NCBI GenBank assembly: GCA_045599365.1
Contig: JAZRVS010000021.1
Span: 1 to 7,619 of the forward strand
Reading direction: 5' to 3'
Source: UBA1715 sp045599365
GTDB lineage: Bacteria > Bacteroidota > Bacteroidia > Bacteroidales > UBA1715
Length of the DNA stretch: 7,619 nucleotides
Below the pieces are notes generated by a model. The model did not search any database, was not told the origin of the DNA, and saw only the letters and a list, made by a program, of their open reading frames with translations. The position numbers and the translations under genes are program-made. Positions 1 through 5,379 of the stretch are shown piece by piece (within the stretch, counting starts at the first letter, position 1; every line of letters begins with the position of its first letter).

Positions 1-56
1 CGGAAATCAGCCCTTATTTTTTGCCCTCAAAAAAAAGTTTTATCGGACACCAATAA

Positions 57-230
57 AAAGAAATTGGATTTGAAGCATTTAAGAACTGTAATGATTTAAA
101 AGAAATAGAGATTCCTGAATCTGTTGCAGCAATTGGTGAGAATGCCTTTGAAGGATGCGATGAAATAAAAATAATTATGCCGCCGAGCTCCGTTATTGGG
201 ATAGATAAAGTCAATATAAAAAATGAATAA
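57..230 (+). pseudogene. 3' remnant of a BspA-like leucine-rich-repeat protein gene
   Basis: The frame ending at TAA 228-230 encodes a clear BspA-type LRR (LRR_5 family pattern). It contains IGFEAFKNC, then LKEIEIPESVAAIGENAFEGC-like spacing (positions about 63-170), then a short non-repeat tail ending VNIKNE. BspA-like proteins are usually long surface or secreted proteins with many copies of this roughly 23-residue repeat. Here only about one and a half repeats remain. An in-frame TAA at 54-56 closes the frame just upstream, and no ATG, GTG or TTG start precedes the repeat in this frame, so it cannot be an intact gene. The 56 bases before it show no LRR pattern in any frame, which suggests a recombination or insertion junction near base 56. 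The stop overlaps the next ORF's start by 8 bp (ATGAATAA). Family call is confident; the cause of truncation is inferred. Confidence 0.7.
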
Positions 231-420
231 AAAGAAAGACATAGATCGTTTATTAAAAATCATTAGGAAAACCTTACCAGAAAAGACTTCAAAACCTTTT
301 ATCCAAAAGCTTTATGAAGACGAACGAATGCCGTCCCTGCAAAAACCACGGCAATTAGAACAACTACATAAAATGCCAACGGTTTCTAACTATAAGCCTT
401 TTAATACTAAAAAAGCTTAA
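223..420 (+). CDS. small basic hypothetical protein, 65 aa
   Basis: I do not recognise this family. The protein is 65 residues, very lysine/arginine-rich and without a signal peptide or membrane segment. Its N-terminal third (KKKDIDRLLKIIRKTLPEK) could form an amphipathic helix, and the C-terminal half is proline- and polar-rich and ends in KKA. Its ATG lies inside the last codons of the LRR remnant (8-bp overlap), an arrangement compatible with translational coupling to a once-intact upstream gene. Its TAA is the first part of a 44-bp sequence containing a strong rho-independent terminator, which supports it as a genuine transcribed 3' end. A chance ORF is possible, but the gene-like spacing and precisely placed terminator favour a real small gene. 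Confidence 0.5.
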   Translation: MNKKKDIDRLLKIIRKTLPEKTSKPFIQKLYEDERMPSLQKPRQLEQLHKMPTVSNYKPFNTKKA

Positions 421-460
421 TTATTACAAGAGCGGATATTATACTCCGCTCTTTTTGTTT
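417..460 (+). repeat. 44-bp exact direct repeat (terminator), left copy
   Basis: Bases 417-460 are identical over 44 bp to 1990-2033. The match starts at TTAATTATTACAAGAGCGG and ends at the terminator T-tract. The flanks differ at once on both sides (C versus G before, GG versus TT after). The left copy contains the stop codon of the 65-aa ORF, so it is probably in its original setting. Together the two copies bracket the ATPase gene at 665-1954. Confidence 0.9.
428..460 (+). terminator. rho-independent terminator, copy 1
   Basis: A perfect 9-bp stem, AAGAGCGGA (428-436) paired with TCCGCTCTT (445-453), has an 8-base loop and runs into TTTTTGTTT. It lies 7 bases after the stop of the 65-aa ORF. 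The same sequence recurs exactly at 2001-2033. Confidence 0.85.
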
Positions 461-547
461 GGATATGATATACAAGTTGGCAGGAAATATAGCATAACGA
501 TAATCCCTAACGGAGTTGTATTCATTGGCAACAGAATGTCGAGGAAC

Positions 548-633
548 TTATCCTCGAAAAAGTGTAACATTTTCTTAAATCTATCATCGAAAAAGTGTAG
601 GATTTTCTTGGATTTATCCTCGAAAAAGTGTAA
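548..633 (+). repeat. 33-bp tandem repeat array 1, leader of ATPase 1
   Basis: Two full units (548-580, 581-613) and a partial third (614-633) share a period of exactly 33 bp and the core TCGAAAAAGTGTA, followed in the full units by an ATTTTCTT tract. The core ends about 32 bases before the ATPase start at 665. Each full unit has a weak dyad, GAAAA and TTTTC about nine bases apart. The position just upstream of the gene fits an operator, promoter-proximal or RNA-leader role, but nothing in the sequence proves which. Because 33 bp is 11 codons, the array stays open in the ATPase frame. No CRISPR-like spacers are present: the units abut. Confidence 0.85.
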
Positions 634-664
634 TTCTGCACCAGAAATATGGAGCGACAATGAT

Positions 665-1954
665 ATGAAAAGATTTATAACTCAGAAACTTGAAGATTGG
701 AAGCAGAGCAAAAACAGAAAGCCACTTATTCTCCTGGGAGCTCGTCAGGTTGGCAAAACCTGGATTATGAAGGATTTCGGCAAAAACCATTATGAAAATG
801 TTGCTTATGTGAACTGTGATGAAGAGCCTCTGGCAAAAACGATGTTTGAAGCAGATTACAGCATTCCCCGTATATTGCTGGTAGTACAGGCTATTACAGG
901 AATAGTGGTGGAACCAGGTAAGACGCTCCTGATTTTTGACGAGATACAGGAAGCACCACGAGGTCTGCATTGCCTCAAGTATTTCTGCGAAAACGCGCCA
1001 GAGTATCATGTGATGGCTGCAGGTTCACTGCTTGGGGTTACACTGGGGCATAAAGAATCGTATCCTGTGGGTAAAGTGAATATGCTTCATCTATATCCGA
1101 TGAATTTTGAGGAGTTCCTGCTGGCTATGGGCGAAGAGGCACTATATAGCCTACTTCAATCGGGAGATACAGATGTGCTCAATATCATGAAGACGAAATT
1201 CATTGATTTGCTGCGTCAATATTACTACGTTGGTGGAATGCCAGAGGTGGTTAGAACTTACTCAGAGAACAAGAGTCTGAGGGAGGTGCGCTCATTGCAG
1301 CAGGAGATTATTGAATCTTATCGCCGAGACATTACTAAACATGCCACCAAGAGTGAGGCAGTGCGTATCAACCAGGTTCTCTCGAGTATTCCTTCTCAGT
1401 TGACAAAGGAGAATAAGAAATTTATATATGGAGTAATCAAGGAAGGTGCACGTGCTGCTCAATATGAATTGGCAATACAATGGCTCATTGACGTAGGAAT
1501 CGTATATAAAGTGCCTAGAGTCAGTACACTGAAGATACCTCTTAAGGCATACGAGGATTTGGGCGCTTTCAAGTTGTTCCTTCTTGATTGCGGTCTTTTT
1601 GGTATGATGGCTGATGCTCCCGCCACACAGGTGATAGCCTCCGACAATGCCTTTACAGAATACAAGGGCGCTTTTACAGAACAATATGTGCATCAGCAAC
1701 TTACCTCAAAGGGAATCAATACTTATTATTGGAGCAGCGAAAAGAGTTCTGCAGAGATAGATTTTATCATTCAGAAGAATGACCGTGTCATCCCTATTGA
1801 GGTGAAGGCGGAAGAGAATGTTAGGGCAAAGTCCATGTCTGAATACATCAAGAACAATCCCGAATTGAATTTGAAAGGCTTGAGGATTTCCATGAAAGAC
1901 CACATAGATCAAGGGTGGATGAAGAATGTTCCACTTTATGCTATTAAGGTGTAA
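665..1954 (+). CDS. AAA_14/DUF4143 family ATPase with C-terminal PD-(D/E)XK nuclease-like domain (ATPase 1)
   Basis: This 429-residue protein has the full architecture of the AAA_14-DUF4143 family. Walker A is GARQVGKT (residues 25-32), Walker B is LLIFDE (88-93), and a sensor-like AAGS lies at 118-121. The middle region around 237-290 (IPSQLTKEN to WLIDVGIVYKVPR) resembles the winged-helix segment of archaeal-type ATPases. The C-terminal nuclease-like core keeps E339, D366 (AEIDF) and E379-V-K381 (PIEVKA). The cellular role of this family is not established. The start at 665 is chosen because conserved homology begins there and GGAG (651-654) lies 10 bases upstream. The frame is open back to a TTG at 455, but that codon sits in a terminator T-tract. 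Sample base counts suggest higher GC than the neighbour (30/60 in 961-1020 versus 19/60 in 2401-2460), a hint of transfer. It is flanked by 44-bp direct repeats and preceded by a 33-bp repeat array. Confidence 0.93.
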   Translation: MKRFITQKLEDWKQSKNRKPLILLGARQVGKTWIMKDFGKNHYENVAYVNCDEEPLAKTMFEADYSIPRILLVVQAITGIVVEPGKTLLIFDEIQEAPRGLHCLKYFCENAPEYHVMAAGSLLGVTLGHKESYPVGKVNMLHLYPMNFEEFLLAMGEEALYSLLQSGDTDVLNIMKTKFIDLLRQYYYVGGMPEVVRTYSENKSLREVRSLQQEIIESYRRDITKHATKSEAVRINQVLSSIPSQLTKENKKFIYGVIKEGARAAQYELAIQWLIDVGIVYKVPRVSTLKIPLKAYEDLGAFKLFLLDCGLFGMMADAPATQVIASDNAFTEYKGAFTEQYVHQQLTSKGINTYYWSSEKSSAEIDFIIQKNDRVIPIEVKAEENVRAKSMSEYIKNNPELNLKGLRISMKDHIDQGWMKNVPLYAIKV

Positions 1955-1989
1955 CATATACCCTTATCCCCTTTTTATTTTTTCGGTAG

Positions 1990-2033
1990 TTAATTATTAC
2001 AAGAGCGGATATTATACTCCGCTCTTTTTGTTT
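1990..2033 (+). repeat. 44-bp exact direct repeat (terminator), right copy
   Basis: This is the second exact copy of 417-460. It starts 35 bases after the ATPase 1 stop and ends 13 bases before the stop of the convergent ATPase 2. The interval between the copies (461-1989, 1,529 bp) holds exactly one ATPase gene with its repeat leader. That is what a one-gene insertion or a duplication-mediated event would leave. Confidence 0.9.
2001..2033 (+). terminator. rho-independent terminator, copy 2
   Basis: The stem AAGAGCGGA (2001-2009) pairs with TCCGCTCTT (2018-2026), with an 8-base loop and a T-rich tail on the plus strand. It serves ATPase 1. Read from the minus strand the hairpin is followed by only a weak T run (CTTGTAATTAAC), so it would be a poorer terminator for ATPase 2. 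Confidence 0.85.
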
Positions 2034-2046
2034 TTATAAAGGCGCA

Positions 2047-3384
2047 TTACAAATAACAACTCATATACGTTGGAATTAGACGTACTTGGTTGTCGGTTCG
2101 CAAATCTTTCGTATAAATTAAATATGGTGTACCTACTCGCTGAGAATATTTTTTTATAAAAGCGTCCAACGAAGCGTGCGTTTTGTAACTTGATGATTTA
2201 ACTTCTATCGGACACAATTTATTTCCTTTCGATAACAAAAAATCTATCTCATAATTATGATTATCATCTTTAGGAAAAGTATAATAAAACAATTGATAAC
2301 CAGCGACACGGAATATTTGCGCAACAATATTTTCGTACACATAACCCAAATTTGCAGAGAGTTTATCATCCAACAATTTGTCATAAATTAAATTTTCGGT
2401 GTAATCTTTATCCCAAAATGCAAGAGTAACAAACAAACCAGTATCGCCAATATACAATTTGTAACGATTCATATCGGTATTGAGAGATAATCCAACATTT
2501 GGATCATTTGCATGATACGCAATATTAACTGTTTTACTATCCTCCAATTTCATTAATAAATCCCCAATTTTTTCTGCCCCAATATTTCCGACCACAGTTG
2601 TTGGCTGGAAACGGGAAATTCCTTGACTCAACTGAGAAGGAATAGCCATGAAAAGTTTTGACAATTTTCCTGTTGAATCTATTTTTCGGAAATCATCAGT
2701 ATATAGTTGAATAATCTGACGTTTTACCGCATCAACTTCATTCAGGTTTTTAGTTTCCAAATATTTATTTACTGCCTGAGGCATTCCGCCAACAAGCATA
2801 TAAAGACGAAAATCTCGCATTTTCATTCGGTTTACGCCATCACCTAATGACACTTGTTTTTCAAACACCTGTCGCGACAACCCACAACCTTGCTCATCAC
2901 CTAAAGCCCAACGAAATTCTTCATAATCCATGGGGAACATTTCCACACGATATTCCTCACTTGGAATCGTTATATCCATAGTATTCTTGTAAATACTTAT
3001 TAAAGAACCTGTTTCAATGTAATCGAACCTACCATCTTGCACAAGATATTTTATTGCTTGACGTGCGTTGGGACATTGCTGAACTTCATCAAAAATTATC
3101 ACAGAATCACGAGGATATAATGTAACTTTGTATGTATTTTGCAGATATACAAAAATGAAATCCAAATCCATTAAATTAGAGAATAGACTTTTTATATCTT
3201 CACCTACCCTATTAAAATCAATTAGGATGTATGATTTATACTCTTTACGGGCAAAATCCTCAACTAATGTCGATTTTCCGATACGGCGAGCACCTTCAAG
3301 CATCAGTGCTGAAGTTCCTTTACTTGAGCGTTTCCAATCCAATAACGTGCCATACATTTTACGTTTAAAAACCAACTTATCCAT
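2047..3384 (-). CDS. AAA_14/DUF4143 family ATPase with C-terminal PD-(D/E)XK nuclease-like domain (ATPase 2)
   Basis: A 445-residue protein with the same domain order as ATPase 1 but clearly diverged sequence. Walker A is GARRIGKST (31-39), Walker B is VIIFDE (95-100), and ETGS lies at 124-127. The conserved VGGMPQAV motif is at 198-205 (ATPase 1 has VGGMPEVV). A winged-helix-like stretch covers about 243-293. The nuclease-like core is E351, D381 (YEIDF) and E394-V-K396 (PIEVKS). All catalytic positions visible in the family are kept, so the gene looks intact. The start at 3384 is supported by family length and by an in-frame stop shortly upstream. Its leader carries a 33-bp tandem array (3428-3559), paralleling ATPase 1. 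It converges on ATPase 1 with a 92-bp gap. Its AT-rich codon use matches the surrounding backbone better than ATPase 1 does. Biological role unknown. Confidence 0.95.
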   Translation of the reverse strand: MDKLVFKRKMYGTLLDWKRSSKGTSALMLEGARRIGKSTLVEDFARKEYKSYILIDFNRVGEDIKSLFSNLMDLDFIFVYLQNTYKVTLYPRDSVIIFDEVQQCPNARQAIKYLVQDGRFDYIETGSLISIYKNTMDITIPSEEYRVEMFPMDYEEFRWALGDEQGCGLSRQVFEKQVSLGDGVNRMKMRDFRLYMLVGGMPQAVNKYLETKNLNEVDAVKRQIIQLYTDDFRKIDSTGKLSKLFMAIPSQLSQGISRFQPTTVVGNIGAEKIGDLLMKLEDSKTVNIAYHANDPNVGLSLNTDMNRYKLYIGDTGLFVTLAFWDKDYTENLIYDKLLDDKLSANLGYVYENIVAQIFRVAGYQLFYYTFPKDDNHNYEIDFLLSKGNKLCPIEVKSSSYKTHASLDAFIKKYSQRVGTPYLIYTKDLRTDNQVRLIPTYMSCYL

Positions 3385-3427
3385 CTCATTGATATTTAAC
3401 TAATTCAACACGACAAAAATACAAATT

Positions 3428-3559
3428 ATAGTCTCACACCAAAATTTTTTACATGATTTTATAGCCCCACACCAAAATTTTTTGCGGGATTTTATAGCCT
3501 CACACCAAAATTTTTTACATCATTTTATAGCCTCACACCGAAATTTATTCAATAATATT
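3428..3559 (-). repeat. 33-bp tandem repeat array 2, leader of ATPase 2
   Basis: Three full units (3428-3460, 3461-3493, 3494-3526) and a decayed fourth (3527-3559) repeat with no gaps at exactly 33 bp. On the minus strand, in the direction of ATPase 2, the core reads AATTTTGGTGTGAGGCTATA. Variation between units is confined mostly to a 5-base patch (acatg, gcggg, acatc on the plus strand). Each unit has ATTTT and AAAAT arms in inverted orientation. The unit nearest the gene ends about 44 bases before the ATG, and a TATAATTTG string (minus strand, 3422-3430) at that edge could be a degenerate -7 element. Confidence 0.9.
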
Positions 3560-3759
3560 TTTCTGCCTTATGAAAATTTGACTTACAACACCAACATATT
3601 ACAACAATGGTGTCATATACAACGGCACGTACACTATGCCATTTTTTTCTTCTAAACTCCATTATATTTTTGCTTTCAATCAAGCAATTCGCAACAAATC
3701 ACATATTTTATTTGATTATCAACACCTTACATAATGTAAACATATACATATTTTTTATT

Positions 3760-3850
3760 TACCGCACCAAATGCAAGATTCTATTTTGCGTTTACCGCAC
3801 CAAATGCAAGATTTTATTTTACACCTACCGCACCAAATGCAAGAAAATCT
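3760..3850. repeat. 33-bp tandem repeat array 3, not adjacent to an ATPase start
   Basis: Two full units (3760-3792, 3793-3825) and a third partial unit (3826 to about 3850) share TACCGCACCAAATGCAAGA and repeat at exactly 33 bp. On the minus strand the core reads CATTTGGTGCGG, close to the TTTGGTGTG core of array 2, so I prefer that orientation. In that direction it lies about 375 bases upstream of ATPase 2, beyond array 2. No ATPase coding sequence adjoins it on either side. It may be the surviving leader of a lost ATPase module. Confidence 0.85.
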
Positions 3851-3887
3851 ATCTTACAAACTTTGGGTAAAATGACCTAAAAAGACC

Positions 3888-3919
3888 TTTGTATCATTTG
3901 ATAACTATACTGATTTTTG
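3888..3919 (+). promoter_or_regulatory. candidate Bacteroidota-type promoter for the lipoprotein gene
   Basis: TTTG at 3888-3891 is followed after 20 bp by GATTTTTG (3912-3919), a 7/8 match to the TAnnTTTG -7 element used by the Bacteroides primary sigma factor. Spacing fits the known 19-21 bp. It would give an untranslated leader of roughly 90 bases to the ATG at 4016, ending in an A-rich tract typical of Bacteroidota translation starts. Confidence 0.45.
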
Positions 3920-4015
3920 CAACAGGGATATGGGAAACCAATAGTAGTCTCTATAGAAGTAAAATGTGTATTTAGAAAAGGTTAGACTAATTATAAACAA
4001 AAAAAAAATAAAAGT

Positions 4016-4450
4016 ATGAAAGCATTAAAATTGATTATCGTTGCTTGTGTAGCAACATTAGGTTTTGCAAGTTGTAACACCTACTCCCACTCAATGAAAG
4101 AGCCTAACTCTATTGTAGAATTAAAAGCGTCTGATTTTGAATTATCAGAACAATTTACAGCTGAAGCTGAAGTTTCTAAAATCCTATTCATTGATTGGAC
4201 CAGAGTATTCGGAGATACAAAAAGTGGTTCAGCAGAAAGTAATGTCGCATCTGTAATCCCAGTTATTGGGGGCGCAATGACCGATGCAAGCAAAGGTTAC
4301 GCTCTATATAAATTGATGGAAGAACACCCTGGATATGATGTTGTGGTTTATCCTCAATATGAGATTCATAAAACTGCACCAATTTTGGGTACAGACTTTT
4401 TCTCTCATAAAACGATAAAAGTTACTGCTCGTTTGGGTAAATTAAAATAA
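4016..4450 (+). CDS. small putative lipoprotein, 144 aa
   Basis: The N-terminus is a type II signal peptide: MKALK, a hydrophobic core (residues 6-17), then the lipobox FASC with Cys20 as the lipidation site. The mature part is about 125 residues and soluble. It includes a glycine/alanine stretch (IPVIGGAMTDASKGYALYKL, about 81-100) and a DVVVYPQYE motif (107-115) before a beta-rich C-terminus. This pattern (a repeated-domain-like ALxxL...DVVVxPxYE followed by a strand ending in basic residues) recalls small Bacteroidota lipoproteins of the DUF6567 type, but that is a tentative memory match. There is no catalytic motif. The gene is monocistronic in appearance, with its own candidate promoter and a strong terminator right after the stop. 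The start is fixed by the signal peptide and an A-rich leader. Confidence 0.88.
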   Translation: MKALKLIIVACVATLGFASCNTYSHSMKEPNSIVELKASDFELSEQFTAEAEVSKILFIDWTRVFGDTKSGSAESNVASVIPVIGGAMTDASKGYALYKLMEEHPGYDVVVYPQYEIHKTAPILGTDFFSHKTIKVTARLGKLK

Positions 4451-4471
4451 TCTAAAAAAACTAACCTTTAC

Positions 4472-4509
4472 AAAAATGGCAACTCAATTATGGGTTGCCA
4501 TTTTTTTTG
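4472..4509. terminator. bidirectional rho-independent terminator
   Basis: The stem ATGGCAAC (4476-4483) pairs with GTTGCCAT (4494-4501) around a 10-base loop. The stem can extend through flanking A and T tracts (AAAAATGG and CCATTTTTTTT). Having A's on one side and T's on the other, it can act on both strands, which suits its place between the convergent lipoprotein and FKBP genes. Confidence 0.85.
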
Positions 4510-4533
4510 TTTAGACGATACTATCAAATTCAA

Positions 4534-5307
4534 CTATTTGTCTTTATTCTTTTTTTGTTTTTTTGCTTGTTTTGACTGGCTTGTATCTGCAGAAATTCCA
4601 TCATCTTGCTGCGAATCGACATCGGACGACACAATTTCTATCAACTGAATCTCAAAAATAAGAGCAGAACAAGCAGGAATAACACCCATATCTTGTAATC
4701 CATATCCCAATTCTGATGGAATATATGCAATGTACGTAGAACCAGGAGTCATCTTTTGTAATACTTGTGAAAAACCAGGAATAACAGCATTTACAGGAAA
4801 TGAAACTGGCTCTCCCCTATCCAATGACGAATCGAACACTGTACCATCAATCAAAGTTCCTTTATAATGTAATTTTACGACATCTGTTTCGGTTGGTTTT
4901 GTACCATTACCTTCTTTAACAACTTTATATTGTAGTCCATTTTCCAATGTAACAACGCCTTTTTCATTTTTATTTTTTTGGAAAAATTCGGTATTCTTCA
5001 ATTCATTTTCCATGCACTTTTCTTTTGCTGCATTTTGTTCTGCTGCTTGCATTTTGCTAAAATAATTTTGAAGAATTTGCATAGTCTCTTCTTCTGAGAA
5101 CAATTGTTTTTCCCCGTTAAACGCACTTGTAAAGCCTTTTAGGAATAAATCTTTTGAAATTTTCGCAGATTGCAACTCGGAAGACATCTTTGTTGCAATA
5201 TCAATTCCCAAGGCATACGATGCCGAATCAACATCATTTTTTAATGTTTGTGCAGAAAGTCCTGATACACATAAAAGACCTGCAATGAACAATGGTAATT
5301 TTTTCAT
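4534..5307 (-). CDS. periplasmic FKBP-type peptidyl-prolyl cis-trans isomerase, 257 aa
   Basis: Catalyses cis-trans isomerisation of proline peptide bonds in exported proteins. A signal peptide (residues 1-19, cleavage near GLSA/Q) sends it across the inner membrane. Residues about 24-110 match the helical FKBP_N dimerisation domain (DSASYALGIDIA; charged helices to NTEFFQKNK). Residues about 123-225 are the FKBP_C catalytic domain (LENGLQYKVVKEG, HYKGTLIDGTVFDSS, VIPGF, ELGYG). Active-site equivalents are Y148, F158, D159, F170, V175, I176, Y202 and F218. The usual pocket tryptophan (VIPGW) is F179. The tail after 228 is low-complexity and ends lysine-rich (KQAKKQKKNKDK). It resembles FkpA/Mip-type foldases. 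It lies 59 bp downstream of tsaE on the same strand without an obvious promoter between them, so the two may be co-transcribed. Confidence 0.95.
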   Translation of the reverse strand: MKKLPLFIAGLLCVSGLSAQTLKNDVDSASYALGIDIATKMSSELQSAKISKDLFLKGFTSAFNGEKQLFSEEETMQILQNYFSKMQAAEQNAAKEKCMENELKNTEFFQKNKNEKGVVTLENGLQYKVVKEGNGTKPTETDVVKLHYKGTLIDGTVFDSSLDRGEPVSFPVNAVIPGFSQVLQKMTPGSTYIAYIPSELGYGLQDMGVIPACSALIFEIQLIEIVSSDVDSQQDDGISADTSQSKQAKKQKKNKDK

Positions 5308-5351
5308 AATTGTATTTTTCTATTTATTTTAACATTTTCTTTTTCTTAAGG

Positions 5352-5379
5352 ACTATTCGTTCCCTACTAATCACTAAAC
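5352..5379 (-). repeat. degenerate heptamer repeat block at the tsaE stop
   Basis: Read on the minus strand, 5379 down to 5352 splits into GTTTAGT, GATTAGT, AGGGAAC, GAATAGT. It matches the heptamer families of the array at 7274-7371, including the exact 12-mer GTTTAGTGATTA found at 7329-7340. The tsaE stop codon (TAG) is inside the block. Confidence 0.55.

Larger units (their letters stand above)
3385..4015. other. gene-poor intergenic region with two repeat arrays
   Basis: These 631 bases hold no coding region I accept. They contain array 2 (3428-3559), an AT-rich spacer (3560-3759) with no recognisable protein similarity, array 3 (3760-3850), a candidate promoter (3888-3919) and an A-rich leader before the lipoprotein start. 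An 87-codon frame at 3607-3870 crosses array 3, giving artificial 11-residue repeats (YRTKCKILF), and is rejected as a gene. Confidence 0.7.

Noticed and set aside
1..99. Open frame from the left edge to a stop at 97-99 (contains CPQKKVLSDTNKKK)
   Set aside because: It is only about 32 codons, of low complexity, overlaps the convincing LRR frame, and I recognise no family.
439..660. 73-codon minus-strand frame with HFFEDK-type repeats across array 1
   Set aside because: It is antisense to array 1 and the terminator, and its repeats come from the DNA period. There is no independent support for a gene.
455..664. N-terminal extension of ATPase 1 from a TTG start
   Set aside because: The start lies in the terminator T-tract, the extension translates the repeat array, and family homology begins at the ATG at 665.
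614..1957. Several minus-strand frames inside ATPase 1
   Set aside because: They are antisense shadows of a confidently assigned gene and show no recognisable motifs.
548..3850. The 33-bp arrays as CRISPR arrays
   Set aside because: Units abut with no unique spacers, there are only about three per array, and no cas-like gene is present. They are simple tandem repeats.
3607..3870. 87-codon plus-strand frame with repeated YRTKCKILF
   Set aside because: The repeats are just array 3 translated (33 bp is 11 codons). The rest is low-complexity hydrophobic sequence from AT-rich DNA with no family resemblance.
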